This document shows positions 45,473 to 53,862 of a stretch of DNA of 64,000 bases, in pieces; within the stretch, counting starts at the first letter, position 1; each line of letters opens with the position of its first letter. The DNA is taken from the NCBI RefSeq assembly GCF_963668475.1, contig NZ_OY764544.1, positions 1,674,001-1,738,000 of the forward strand, read 5' to 3'. The notes below the pieces were generated by a model, which was given only the letters and a program-made list of their open reading frames with translations, had not been told where the DNA came from and did no database searches. The position numbers and the translations under genes were made by a program. This DNA comes from an uncultured Methanospirillum sp. GTDB lineage: Archaea; Halobacteriota; Methanomicrobia; Methanomicrobiales; Methanospirillaceae.

Positions 45473-46426
45473 TTAATTTTTATTTTCAATCCGGGAGAAG
45501 GAAATCGTTCCTGCTCCTATCTCAGTGGAAAGTTTGAGACCTTCTTCTGCCGCATACCCGATGGAGTTCATTCCGGAGTATGAAACAAGGGAAATTCTAC
45601 CAGGATCGGTCACCAGATTAAAGATCTGACCTCTTCCCATCATAAGTGGAAATCTGAATCCACATCCCTGCATTCTGGTGATCAGATCTGATGCCCGATC
45701 CCATGACGAACCCGGAATCTGCCTGATATTTGCCAGAAGAACCCCTGAACCATCGGATATAAAGGGGCCGATTGAAGTGAGACCTGAGTTGATGAAGAGT
45801 TGGAGGGGATCCACAGTGGAGCCCTGATAGCCGATCAGATCTACGAACTCAATCGGCTTATTATTCTCAATCCGGATCGTCCCCCCATAGGCCATCTTCA
45901 CCGGGATGCCATTGTGCTGGAAGACACCATCCATTGTAATACTACAGACGGTTAGAATCCCGGTATGATCTGCCGGAACCCGCGGGTCGCGATCCAGAAG
46001 AGCGTAGGAGTGGAAAAAACTGCATCCTGCATCCCGGACCCGGTCAAAAACACTGGTCACGGCATCGAGTTTCTCGTTTGGAACAATGGTCAGGTTATAG
46101 GCCACATCGCCGGTTGAGGTGTCAGGGTTGAACGTACTGCGAAATGCCAGACGTTCAAGTTTTGAGATAACAAACCCGATACGATCTTCCACCAGGGCAC
46201 GATCTGTCTCTGCAATACCGGTAGAAGTCAGAATCCGTCCCTGATTGCCAACCTTCTCGGTGAATCCGCGGGTATCAAGGTATCTGAGATAGTACTGAAC
46301 CGCCCGGTCAGTCATCACGTATCCCCGTTCTGCCAGAAGTTCAGAGAGACGCTTTGCCCCCATAGGCTCCTGGTGATCCTTGAGGATTCGCAAAATCTCG
46401 ATATATTTATGCTCTGTTTTTATCAT
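45473..46426 (-). CDS. nrpR: NrpR nitrogen-assimilation repressor (HTH + DUF128)
   Basis: 317 residues. An N-terminal winged helix (YIEILRILKDHQEPMGAKRL, then VQYYLRYLDTRGF) is followed by one DUF128 domain (about 80-310; TIVPNEKLDAV, PVKMAYGGTI, GPFISDGSG). NrpR represses nif and glnA promoters in methanogens and is released by 2-oxoglutarate. This form has a single DUF128, like the NrpRI of Methanosarcina, which acts with a separate NrpRII. No such partner is in the window. It overlaps the downstream end of the dCTP deaminase-like gene by 4 bases, so the two are one transcript. Confidence 0.87.
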   Translation of the reverse strand: MIKTEHKYIEILRILKDHQEPMGAKRLSELLAERGYVMTDRAVQYYLRYLDTRGFTEKVGNQGRILTSTGIAETDRALVEDRIGFVISKLERLAFRSTFNPDTSTGDVAYNLTIVPNEKLDAVTSVFDRVRDAGCSFFHSYALLDRDPRVPADHTGILTVCSITMDGVFQHNGIPVKMAYGGTIRIENNKPIEFVDLIGYQGSTVDPLQLFINSGLTSIGPFISDGSGVLLANIRQIPGSSWDRASDLITRMQGCGFRFPLMMGRGQIFNLVTDPGRISLVSYSGMNSIGYAAEEGLKLSTEIGAGTISFSRIENKN

Positions 46427-46860
46427 CGTGCTGGAACCACTCCGTTGCTGTCCTGGTATCTCCCGTTATAGATCTCGTCACCTGCACTAACTTCAGAGAA
46501 GATCATCTGCACTACCCGGTCACCTGCACTGATAGAGACGGGTTCAGCACCCATGTTCACCAGACAGAGGGTAAGGTGTCCCCTGAATCCGGGATCCACA
46601 AATCCCCCGCTGAGCAGGAGACCACGGCGTGCGTATGAGGATCGACAACGAAGTGTGGCTGCCAGGTCAACAGGCAGTTCCACCCATTCCATCGTTGCAA
46701 CAAGCGTCATCATCCCGCGTTCAAGGGTGTAATCTTCTGCAGCCCTGAGATCATATGAAGCAGGCTGTTGGCACTCTGTGCCATACGGCTCGAGGACAAC
46801 ACCTCCGTTACCGGCAGGAATCTCAAGTCTCTGCCGGAGCGAGCGTGATGACAGAATCAT
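46423..46860 (-). CDS. dCTP deaminase/dUTPase-family protein
   Basis: 145 residues of the trimeric dUTPase fold: ECQQPASYDLRAAEDYTLE, RCRSSYARRGLLLSGG, FVDPGFRGHLTL and GDRVVQMIF. RSSYARRG and VDPGF are the shared dCTP deaminase/dUTPase motifs. In dCTP deaminases the strand after GFRG reads TLEL/TLEF with the deaminating glutamate. Here it is TLCL (C99). The water-activating aspartate of dUTPases, D89 in VDPGF, is kept. A dUTPase-only activity is therefore a fair inference. First gene of a two-gene unit with nrpR. Confidence 0.82.
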   Translation of the reverse strand: MILSSRSLRQRLEIPAGNGGVVLEPYGTECQQPASYDLRAAEDYTLERGMMTLVATMEWVELPVDLAATLRCRSSYARRGLLLSGGFVDPGFRGHLTLCLVNMGAEPVSISAGDRVVQMIFSEVSAGDEIYNGRYQDSNGVVPAR

Positions 46861-46913
46861 ACCATACAGGTAGGATAAAAATCATTAATACCTTACGGAT
46901 GGAACCATCTAGA

Positions 46914-46985
46914 GGATCCATGGGGTAGCGGATATCCTTCCGGGCTTCGAACCCGGGGACGTGGGTTCGATTCCCACTGGATCCG
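46914..46985 (+). tRNA. tRNA-Arg (anticodon TCG)
   Basis: Acceptor GGATCCA pairs perfectly with TGGATCC, discriminator G at 46985. Anticodon arm CCGGG-CTTCGAA-CCCGG places TCG at 34-36, decoding CGA. T arm GTGGG-TTCGATT-CCCAC. No intron, CCA not encoded. Confidence 0.93.
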
Positions 46986-46993
46986 TAAAAAAA

Positions 46994-48421
46994 TCAGAGT
47001 GATCTCTTTCTGAGATCAATTCGTCTTCTTCTTGCACGTGATGATGGTCTCTTCCCGCCACCCCTGAAATAGAGGATAAGGAGTAACGCCACCACCACGA
47101 GGACTATGATTCCTGCCTGCATCAAGGGGAATGGAGTTACTACATTCTCTTTCTCTTTGGGGCTAAGAACGAGAATCACCGGGGTTGAGACAGGTGGGAT
47201 TATGGTTGTATTATTCTGCAGATACCCTACCAGTTCTGCCCCGATATGATAGGACTGTTTTTCTTTGAGGGCCAGAACTGTCGATCCATTGCCGTTACTT
47301 ACAGCCATCTGGGAGCCATTGACCAGAACCGAAGCATTGGGAAGGGATCGTCCTTGACTATCCTTGACCATCACTGGCACTGAAATCAGATCAGGAGTCA
47401 GATCAAAGATAATATCTGAGTTATTTGATGTGAGATCAACTGTCCTGCTTTCAGGTTTGTACCCTTTCTTACTGACACTAATGAGATAGGACCGGAGTTC
47501 AAGATCTGGTATCGAGATTCTCCCATACTGGGTTGTGGATCCTGCTGACTCACCATCTATCCGAATCTCTGCCCCCTCGATAGGTTGTTTAGCAGGATCA
47601 TATACAGAGACAAACACTGTGGACTTGAGGGGTATCAGGGCAACATCCAGAATGAGATCCTCTTCACCAGGATTTTTCTGCAGGATCGTCTTCTCGTATC
47701 CCGGGGATCTCGCTTCGATCATATGATCCACACCCCGGCTCATATTGGTGATCAGAATTCCTTTCTCGTTAGTCTTCCCTGAATCCTTGCCATCAGTAAA
47801 TACCTGAACGTCTGCAACCGGGTGTTTGGTTTGGGCATCCTGCACCAGAAGTGAGATGCGATCATTTCTGATCATCGAGTACTGAACAGCCGTATTCTCA
47901 AACCCTGTCACCAGTTTGTCCCTGATAGTCTGATATTTGCCTCCAGTGATTGTGAGATCATAGACCTGCTCGGTTCGGAGAGGGAGGAGAACACTCCCGT
48001 TCGAACTGGTATGATTCTGACGAACTGTCCCATCCGCCAGGCTGGCTTTTACCTGAAGGTCAGGCAGAGGAAGGAGTGTATCAGCATCAAAAACCTGGAT
48101 CGAATATGTACAGTTGCGAATCTGCAACGGAACCAATAGCAGGGTGTCATTTACAAGCGGTGTTCCGGTCCACTCGCGATATCCGGCCTTTGCTATCCTC
48201 AAAGCAGGAGGAACGCCTTCATATGAGAGGTTATAGGTCCCGTTCTCGTTAGTAGTTGCAGCATACTCCCCGTTTGTGTAAATGAGTGCCTGAGGGATCG
48301 GGGCTGTCCGATCAGTCTGCTCAAACACCATGATATTGAGACCACAGACCGGAGCAGTTGCCAGAAGGCAGAGCAGGAGAAGTATTCCTCCTGATACCAG
48401 TCTCAGTTTCCTGTGTTCCAT
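46994..48421 (-). CDS. Surface protein with carboxypeptidase-regulatory/PEGA-like repeats
   Basis: 475 residues: signal peptide 1-27, four or five repeats of a seven-stranded carboxypeptidase-regulatory-like or PEGA-like fold (for example ADVQVFTDGKDSGKTNEKG near 203 and GAEIRIDGESAGSTTQYG near 283), a membrane helix at about 430-450 and a very basic cytoplasmic tail. A cell-surface anchored rod is the likely form. There is no enzymatic motif. tRNA-Arg ends only 8 bases beyond its stop codon on the other strand. Confidence 0.75.
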   Translation of the reverse strand: MEHRKLRLVSGGILLLLCLLATAPVCGLNIMVFEQTDRTAPIPQALIYTNGEYAATTNENGTYNLSYEGVPPALRIAKAGYREWTGTPLVNDTLLLVPLQIRNCTYSIQVFDADTLLPLPDLQVKASLADGTVRQNHTSSNGSVLLPLRTEQVYDLTITGGKYQTIRDKLVTGFENTAVQYSMIRNDRISLLVQDAQTKHPVADVQVFTDGKDSGKTNEKGILITNMSRGVDHMIEARSPGYEKTILQKNPGEEDLILDVALIPLKSTVFVSVYDPAKQPIEGAEIRIDGESAGSTTQYGRISIPDLELRSYLISVSKKGYKPESRTVDLTSNNSDIIFDLTPDLISVPVMVKDSQGRSLPNASVLVNGSQMAVSNGNGSTVLALKEKQSYHIGAELVGYLQNNTTIIPPVSTPVILVLSPKEKENVVTPFPLMQAGIIVLVVVALLLILYFRGGGKRPSSRARRRRIDLRKRSL

Positions 48422-48465
48422 CTGTCACTTCCTACCTTACTGTCCAGAATTTTCCTCACAGTACA

Positions 48466-50022
48466 TCATTCAACACCGTTGGTACGCTGCCTGGAGGGGA
48501 CCCACTCCCTCTGGTTTGGAACACGATCGATCAGCATCCCTTCCACAATCACCGGACGGAGTGTCCGGGCAGTTTCAAGGGCCTTCTCTAGTCTCCATTT
48601 CCTCTCGGCATACAGAGTAAATATCGGATCACCACGCTTGAGACGGGTTCCTGGCTTTGCATGAATGTAGAGTCCGGCCCCATGATCATTTGGCGCTCCA
48701 GCAACGCGGGCAATGGTGATCAGGGAGCGGTTGTTGAGATCCACAACATATCCGTCATACTCTGCCTTTACGATATGGAAAAACTCCCCTGGTTTTACCA
48801 TATCAGAAGTGACTTCCGGATTTCCACCCTGGATTGCAATGATATCCTGCATCTTCTTCAGGGCTTTTCCAGTCTTGAGAAGTTCAAGGGCCAGATTTGC
48901 TCCTTCACCACGGTTTGCTTTTCCTGCAAGTTCTAGGGCTATTCCTGCAATCACCGTGCTCTTCTCAATTAGTGAGTTCGGGGATTCAGCTCCTTCAAGG
49001 ATAGCAAGGGCCTCTTTCACTTCCAGTGCAGGGCCGATTGCCCGTCCAACCGGTGCGTCACCATATGTGAGGGCACATTCAACACGCATTTCCAGCCGAT
49101 CACCGATCTCAATAAACAACTGGGCAAGTTTCCTTCCTTCCTGTATAGAATGAACCTTGCAGTTTTTCCCCACCGGAATGTCAATGGCAACAACATCAGC
49201 ACCTACTGCATATTTTTTTGCCATGACACTGGCGATCATCTGCCCAACCTGATCAATTTTGAACGGATACTCCTGAATGATGATCTTGTCATCAGCAGGG
49301 GCAATGTTGGTTGCACCACCCCACACAATGACACCACCGACCTTCTGTGTCATCTGCTGAACTTCAGTAGCCGAGAATTCCACAGGTGCCAGTACTTCCA
49401 TCAGATCAGCAGTTCCCCCTGCCCCCGTAATTGCACGAGAACTGGTTTTAGGAATCAACAGTCCGGCAGCTGCTATGATAGGAACAACTAGAAATGTGAT
49501 CTTATTTCCCGGAACCCCGCCGATCGAGTGTTTGTCAACAATGGGTCCGGTATGAAACTCAAGTTGGTCTCCAGTCTCCACCATCGAACGGGTGAGAGAT
49601 TCAATCTCATCAATATCCAGATTGTTGATGTAGGAACTGATAACAAACGCAGTGATCTCGCTTGGTGACAGATTGTCATGAACAATATCGCTCACGATCA
49701 TTTTGATCTCTTCACGTGAGAGACGGGTTCCATCCATCTTCTTCCTGATATAATCCAGCGATACCGGACGGTCAGCCACCCTGACCTCTACAGATTCACC
49801 ATCTTTTACCTGTAGTTGCTCGTTACTCTGGTGATAGATACCAAGTTTTCCTTGTTTAATGAGAGAAGAGGTAGTTTCAACATAATCTGCTATGGAGAAA
49901 CCTGTGGAGATATTGGTTATTTCAACCCGGTCTCCGGGAAAAACACCCAGGGATTTTGCATCCTGCTGGTGCAGGAGCACACCCCGTGCAGCAATATCAA
50001 CGAGGCGTACAGCAAGTTTCAT
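48466..50022 (-). CDS. deoA: AMP phosphorylase (archaeal DeoA-type)
   Basis: 518 residues. An N-terminal archaeal domain (about 1-85) precedes the thymidine/pyrimidine phosphorylase fold: [46 protein letters not shown] and [17 protein letters not shown]. The combination is that of AMP phosphorylase, which releases ribose 1,5-bisphosphate from AMP for the isomerase and type III RuBisCO route. Those partner genes are not in the window. Monocistronic by position. Confidence 0.9.
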   Translation of the reverse strand: MKLAVRLVDIAARGVLLHQQDAKSLGVFPGDRVEITNISTGFSIADYVETTSSLIKQGKLGIYHQSNEQLQVKDGESVEVRVADRPVSLDYIRKKMDGTRLSREEIKMIVSDIVHDNLSPSEITAFVISSYINNLDIDEIESLTRSMVETGDQLEFHTGPIVDKHSIGGVPGNKITFLVVPIIAAAGLLIPKTSSRAITGAGGTADLMEVLAPVEFSATEVQQMTQKVGGVIVWGGATNIAPADDKIIIQEYPFKIDQVGQMIASVMAKKYAVGADVVAIDIPVGKNCKVHSIQEGRKLAQLFIEIGDRLEMRVECALTYGDAPVGRAIGPALEVKEALAILEGAESPNSLIEKSTVIAGIALELAGKANRGEGANLALELLKTGKALKKMQDIIAIQGGNPEVTSDMVKPGEFFHIVKAEYDGYVVDLNNRSLITIARVAGAPNDHGAGLYIHAKPGTRLKRGDPIFTLYAERKWRLEKALETARTLRPVIVEGMLIDRVPNQREWVPSRQRTNGVE

Positions 50023-50108
50023 GCATAAAATTGACGCTGTATCCTAATTAGTTCATTGGAAGAATCAGCGGAGACAAAAAGCAGAGTACACTAACAGAAC
50101 TTGCTGTG

Positions 50109-50140
50109 TAAAAAAAAGAAAAATTAGGGTTTAACCCTTA
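50109..50140 (-). terminator. Hairpin plus oligo-T terminator of the S-layer-type gene
   Basis: The palindrome AGGGTT-T-AACCCT (50126-50138) overlaps the stop codon and is followed on the minus strand by T5-C-T8. The bacterial-like combination of stem and T-run suggests efficient termination of an abundant mRNA. Confidence 0.65.
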
Positions 50141-52798
50141 GTTCCGGCGCAGTGCAAGGAATGCAACTGCTCCGAGGCCTGCGAGTGCTGCCATTGCGCC
50201 AAATCCTGGGGACTTCTTAGTCGGCTCAGGGGTTGGAACGGTGGTTGCCTTCTCGGTTGGCTTGCTGGTTGGAGCTGCAGTGGTTGCTACTGCGGTCGGC
50301 TTCTCGGTTGGAGTTGCGTTCATCTCAGTAACATTTGCTGCTGGAGTTGCATTGGTCTTCTCTGCTACTGGTGCTGCTGGGGTGACTTTTGCTGCCGGGG
50401 TAGCTGCTGCTGCCGGAGCTCCGCCTGCCTCAACAACGTTGAACAGTGTAGTCTCAACTACATCACAGGTAACACCGGAAACACGGACGATGTACTCGTC
50501 TGGCTTGAAGGTGGATGCGTCAACGCTGAAGCTCCACTTGTTCAGACCGTCAGTGCCCTGCTGGACCTTGACAGTTCCGGTTGCGCCGCTGAACTCACCG
50601 CTCTGTGACTTGTCGGTCGGCTTGAATGAGGATGAAGTAACCTCAACAAGCAGATCGTTGTCGTCGTATGCCAGGTTGGTGGTACCGGCGATCTCGAACT
50701 TGGAACCTACCTTCTGCTCACCGATCGGGTTGATGGTGACCTTTGGCTCCTCTACGAGGAACTGCAGTTTGGTGTAGGTGTCGTCTACCATGGCGTTGTT
50801 GATTGCCTGGATAAGTGCCTCTGCTGCGTCAGTGCCCTGAAGTGCACCCTGACCGCCGATCTTGAAGATCTGTGATCCACGGGTTGGGTATGAACCAAGG
50901 ACATTCTGTGGGCTTAATGGGTTGTCTGGGTAGACATCGAACTCGTTGTTGTACATTGGGTGCTGAACAACGACGAAGTACTGACCTGCGTAGAGGCTCT
51001 TGGTGGTTTCCTTAGTGAGTTCGTATTCGAATGACATGTCGTCATTCACGGACTCTGTTGCGTAGAGAACCTTGTTCTTTCCAAGGATCCACAGTGCAAC
51101 ACCCAGTGATGGGTCGCCTTCTGCGGTACCTCTGACGTAGAGCTTGTCACCCTTTGCAACGACTGAGCCGGATGCAGTTGCCTGGATGTACGGCTTCTTG
51201 ATCACGAGTGAGACAGTGTCATACTGTGCATCATTCAGGTGATCCTTGTCGTTTGGTGCACTTACTGCGTAGATAGTGTAGGTTCCTGCATCCATCTCGA
51301 GGTTTGCAGTCTGCCACTTGTACTCGTAAGTGTCATCGTCCTGAACATCAGCTTCGTCAAAGGACTGTGGCTGGTTGTTGTTGACTTCTTTCTTTGGAGA
51401 CTTGAGCATTGCACCTGCGGTTGGGAGGTTTGGACCAGTGATGAAGAGATACGTAGTGTCAGTCTCGGAGTTAGTTCCGGAGAGTTTGACTTCCTCACCA
51501 AGGTAGTAGCTCTGATCGCCTGCAGCGACGATGGTGACATCGCCCTTCTCTACCTTGATATCGACCTCATCAGACTTGTACTGGTTGCCGGACTTGCGCT
51601 CGACACGAACGGTGTACTTCTTGTCCTTGGTGTCTTTGGTTGTCTTGAACTCAACGGTTCTGGTACCACTGGAATTGAGTTTTACCTGTGCATAGCACTT
51701 GGTTCCGTGGTAGTCGGGGTCGTCGGGGACATCTTGCTTAACGCTCTTCCCTGCGCCACCCTCGTACTGATACTTTCCAATCTCGTATGGACCTGCCGGG
51801 TCGTCCTGCTTAACGTTGTCCTGAGCTGTCAGGATCATCGGTGGCTGGTCGCCGGTTGCGCCGGTCATGGAGTTGGTTCCCTTAACCCAAAGAATGTACT
51901 GGGCGTTTGGAACACCAGTGATGGTGACGGAGAACGGATTGCCACGGACTACAGTGTCCTTGTTGGCTTCGATCTTAACTTGATCGGTGGCAATCTGAAC
52001 GCTCTTTACAGCGGAAACAGTTTTTCCAGTGTAGTCCGAGCCATCTGGTGCCTTGTACATATCCTTCATTGCGTTGGCGTTACACTCTGCCCAGACCGTG
52101 TACACACCGGCCTTGTACAGGCGGTTGTTGTTCTGGTCTTCGGCTGCGGTGTTCCACCCGTCGTTCTTTGCAAACTTAGTGTGGTCACTGCCTTCTCCGA
52201 CCCAGTACCAGAGCTGCTGGTTGACGGTCAGAGCATTCAGTGGCCATGACTTGCCGTTGTTTCCAACGAGCTGCTGGTATACACCGCCGTCTGAGGTCTT
52301 GACCTTCAGCTTGAATGGGCCATCAGCTGCCTGGTACCCTGGACGGGTTGCAAGGCTCTGCATGTTGGTCTCAACTGCAAAGTTGGCATAGTTGCCGACC
52401 GGGATTGCCTTGCCTGTGATATCCTCACCTGCAGTTGCATCCCAGATCTTAAGACTGAGAGCAGGTTCCTTCACGTTGAAGGCTGGGGAACCCTTTACAG
52501 TCCCATTCCACTGATACCAGATACCAGTCTTACCGACGAAGATGTCAGGTGAAACATAGAATGCCTTATCATCAGAGACGGTCTGAATGTCAGCAGGCTG
52601 CTCAGTGTCTGAGTTGCTGCCTGGCTGCCACCATGCAATCTGCTTGGCGCCACCGGTTGCTGCGCTCACATCAAGGTTCTTTTCTCCAAGGAAGATATCT
52701 CCTCCCTGGCTGACCTTGTTGAGTGCTGCAGACGCCGGAAGTGCAATACATGCACATGCGACAAGCACCATTAATAAAACTGCGATTCGTGCGTTCAT
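50138..52798 (-). CDS. S-layer-type surface glycoprotein with PGF-CTERM anchor
   Basis: 886 residues from the ATG at 52798, which has GGAGG 8 bases upstream. Signal peptide 1-24, an N-terminal region resembling DUF3821 of Methanomicrobiales (GGDIFLGEKNLDVSAA...WWQPG), then at least four beta-sandwich repeats starting near residues 268, 414, 531 and 680 (patterns such as GEEVKLSGTNSETDTTYLF and GDKLYVRGTAEGDPS). A Thr/Ala/Pro-rich stretch at about 792-860 is a likely O-glycosylated wall spacer. It ends SPGFGAMAALAGLGAVAFLA plus basic residues, an archaeosortase (ArtA)-type PGF signal. The strong codon bias, long leader and strong terminator suggest that it is an abundant envelope protein. Confidence 0.88.
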   Translation of the reverse strand: MNARIAVLLMVLVACACIALPASAALNKVSQGGDIFLGEKNLDVSAATGGAKQIAWWQPGSNSDTEQPADIQTVSDDKAFYVSPDIFVGKTGIWYQWNGTVKGSPAFNVKEPALSLKIWDATAGEDITGKAIPVGNYANFAVETNMQSLATRPGYQAADGPFKLKVKTSDGGVYQQLVGNNGKSWPLNALTVNQQLWYWVGEGSDHTKFAKNDGWNTAAEDQNNNRLYKAGVYTVWAECNANAMKDMYKAPDGSDYTGKTVSAVKSVQIATDQVKIEANKDTVVRGNPFSVTITGVPNAQYILWVKGTNSMTGATGDQPPMILTAQDNVKQDDPAGPYEIGKYQYEGGAGKSVKQDVPDDPDYHGTKCYAQVKLNSSGTRTVEFKTTKDTKDKKYTVRVERKSGNQYKSDEVDIKVEKGDVTIVAAGDQSYYLGEEVKLSGTNSETDTTYLFITGPNLPTAGAMLKSPKKEVNNNQPQSFDEADVQDDDTYEYKWQTANLEMDAGTYTIYAVSAPNDKDHLNDAQYDTVSLVIKKPYIQATASGSVVAKGDKLYVRGTAEGDPSLGVALWILGKNKVLYATESVNDDMSFEYELTKETTKSLYAGQYFVVVQHPMYNNEFDVYPDNPLSPQNVLGSYPTRGSQIFKIGGQGALQGTDAAEALIQAINNAMVDDTYTKLQFLVEEPKVTINPIGEQKVGSKFEIAGTTNLAYDDNDLLVEVTSSSFKPTDKSQSGEFSGATGTVKVQQGTDGLNKWSFSVDASTFKPDEYIVRVSGVTCDVVETTLFNVVEAGGAPAAAATPAAKVTPAAPVAEKTNATPAANVTEMNATPTEKPTAVATTAAPTSKPTEKATTVPTPEPTKKSPGFGAMAALAGLGAVAFLALRRN

Positions 52799-52809
52799 TG
52801 AATGTCCTC

Positions 52810-52828
52810 CGAACAATCCGATTGTTCG
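52810..52828 (-). promoter_or_regulatory. Leader hairpin next to the S-layer gene ribosome-binding site
   Basis: CGAACAA-TCGGA-TTGTTCG on the mRNA strand, a perfect 7-bp stem with a 5-base loop. The last stem G is also the first base of the GGAGG Shine-Dalgarno sequence. A second inverted repeat, CATACT-N13-AGTATG, lies at 52888-52912 near the expected transcript start. Confidence 0.6.
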
Positions 52829-52931
52829 AAAAGCACTAATCCTGGAAACAACGCTGATCCAACGATAATTACCAGGACGTCATGCCACATACTCCGAGAT
52901 AATCGAAGTATGACTAGATGTTTGTGAACTC

Positions 52932-52943
52932 CATATTATATCC
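52932..52943 (-). promoter_or_regulatory. Promoter of the S-layer-type gene
   Basis: The minus strand reads AGAAAGGATATAATATGG: a purine-rich BRE-like stretch then ATATAATAT. A start about 25 bases on (near 52908) would give a leader of about 110 bases, long for an archaeal mRNA. Confidence 0.55.
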
Positions 52944-53033
52944 TTTCTGGTATCTCTGGGGAGAAAAGGGGCGAAAATCAGGGCCAAAATTCAGTAGAAT
53001 CCTCCATGTCAAAAAATTTCGGATCTATCAGCC

Positions 53034-53128
53034 CGGTATCACCAATGATGATGAACGAATAAACCAGCCCTCGGAGGGGCGATATCGCGCCAGCAGGAGG
53101 TAGCAAAATATCCTGAAAAAAGATACCG
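53034..53128 (+). ncRNA. Candidate small structured RNA with C/D-like boxes
   Basis: CGGTATC (53034-53040) and GATACCG (53122-53128) form a perfect 7-bp closing stem. Just inside it are ATGATGATGA (two overlapping C-box matches RTGATGA, 53045-53054) and CTGA (D box, 53113-53116). The inside also holds the palindrome GCGATATCGC and a GC-rich segment. Boxes and stem are separated by 4-5 unpaired bases, which is not ideal for a kink-turn, and no C'/D' pair is obvious. It lies in a gene-free stretch (52799-53177) beside the genes for fibrillarin and Nop5, the C/D RNP proteins. Confidence 0.4.
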
Positions 53129-53140
53129 ATGAGCAGCACC

Positions 53141-53152
53141 ATTATATACCAC
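53141..53152 (+). promoter_or_regulatory. TATA box of tRNA-Gln
   Basis: CCATTATATACC, 26-37 bases before the first base of the mature tRNA. Confidence 0.5.
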
Positions 53153-53177
53153 GAGCGAGAAAAATATGGAGGCACGA

Positions 53178-53250
53178 AGCCCGATAGTGTAGAGGTCAAT
53201 CATACGAGGCTCTGGACCTTGTGACAGCAGTTCGAATCTGCTTCGGGCTA
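53178..53250 (+). tRNA. tRNA-Gln (anticodon CTG)
   Basis: Acceptor AGCCCGA pairs with TCGGGCT, discriminator A at 53250. Anticodon arm CGAGG-CTCTGGA-CCTTG gives CTG at 34-36 with one G-T pair. T arm GCAG-TTCGAAT-CTGC. The overall sequence follows the archaeal tRNA-Gln pattern. The 3' end is 6 bases from the stop codon of the converging fibrillarin gene. Confidence 0.92.
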
Positions 53251-53256
53251 TTACGT

Positions 53257-53862
53257 TCAGAATTTCTTTTTTTTGCATACAATTGCTGCATGATCACGAT
53301 GGTATTTGTCAAGCCATGTTACGTTGATCTCATCAAGACCTGCATTGTGTAGTGCTGATACTGCATCACTACAAACCTGCTTAGGGTCCAGTTGGGAAGC
53401 TACACTCCGCGTTTTCAGCATCAGAATTAACAATCCCCCAGGATTCAGAAAGAACAGATTTTTTATTACTATCTCTACCTGTTCTTTCTGCGCAATATCC
53501 TGATAGATCAGGTCTACCCTGCTGACCAGTGGAGCGTAGGTTCGAGGATTAGCAGCATCAGCAGGGATAGGGATAATATTCTTCTTTATATAACAGACCT
53601 GGAGTAACTTCACAAGAGGCTCCGGTGCTATCTCAACAGCATATACAATCCCTGCATAGTCAGCGATAAACGAGACCGTGGTTCCTGATGCAGCACCAAG
53701 ATACAAAATCTGATCTGTTGCATTGATATCAGGACCAGATCCCAGATAATAAAGAGCAGATAGTTTACTTCGCTCTGGTGGCCAGACCCGAAGGGAGCCT
53801 ATCATCCTGTCACCTTTGATGGCTCTTCCATGAGAACATAATATATTATTTTGCCAGATCAA
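53257..53862 (-). CDS. flpA: Fibrillarin-like rRNA/tRNA 2'-O-methyltransferase
   Basis: 201 residues. ERSKLSALYYLG, the SAM-binding LYLGAASGTTVSFIADYAG, YAVEIAPEPLVKLLQV, DLIYQDIAQKEQVEI and LMLKTRSVASQLDP match fibrillarin. The catalytic set K-D-K-H is represented by the Lys of RSKL, Asp of YQDI, Lys of LKTRS and His of RDHA. It is slightly shorter than usual (about 225-230) because the N-terminal domain is reduced. It acts in the box C/D RNP with Nop5 and L7Ae. It overlaps the nop5 gene by 4 bases. Confidence 0.9.
   Translation of the reverse strand: MIWQNNILCSHGRAIKGDRMIGSLRVWPPERSKLSALYYLGSGPDINATDQILYLGAASGTTVSFIADYAGIVYAVEIAPEPLVKLLQVCYIKKNIIPIPADAANPRTYAPLVSRVDLIYQDIAQKEQVEIVIKNLFFLNPGGLLILMLKTRSVASQLDPKQVCSDAVSALHNAGLDEINVTWLDKYHRDHAAIVCKKKKF

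Noticed and set aside
51239..52249. A 336-codon open frame on the plus strand opposite the S-layer-type gene
   Set aside because: It is antisense to a strongly supported, codon-biased gene, has a low-complexity Val/Leu-rich translation, and shows no promoter or ribosome-binding site.
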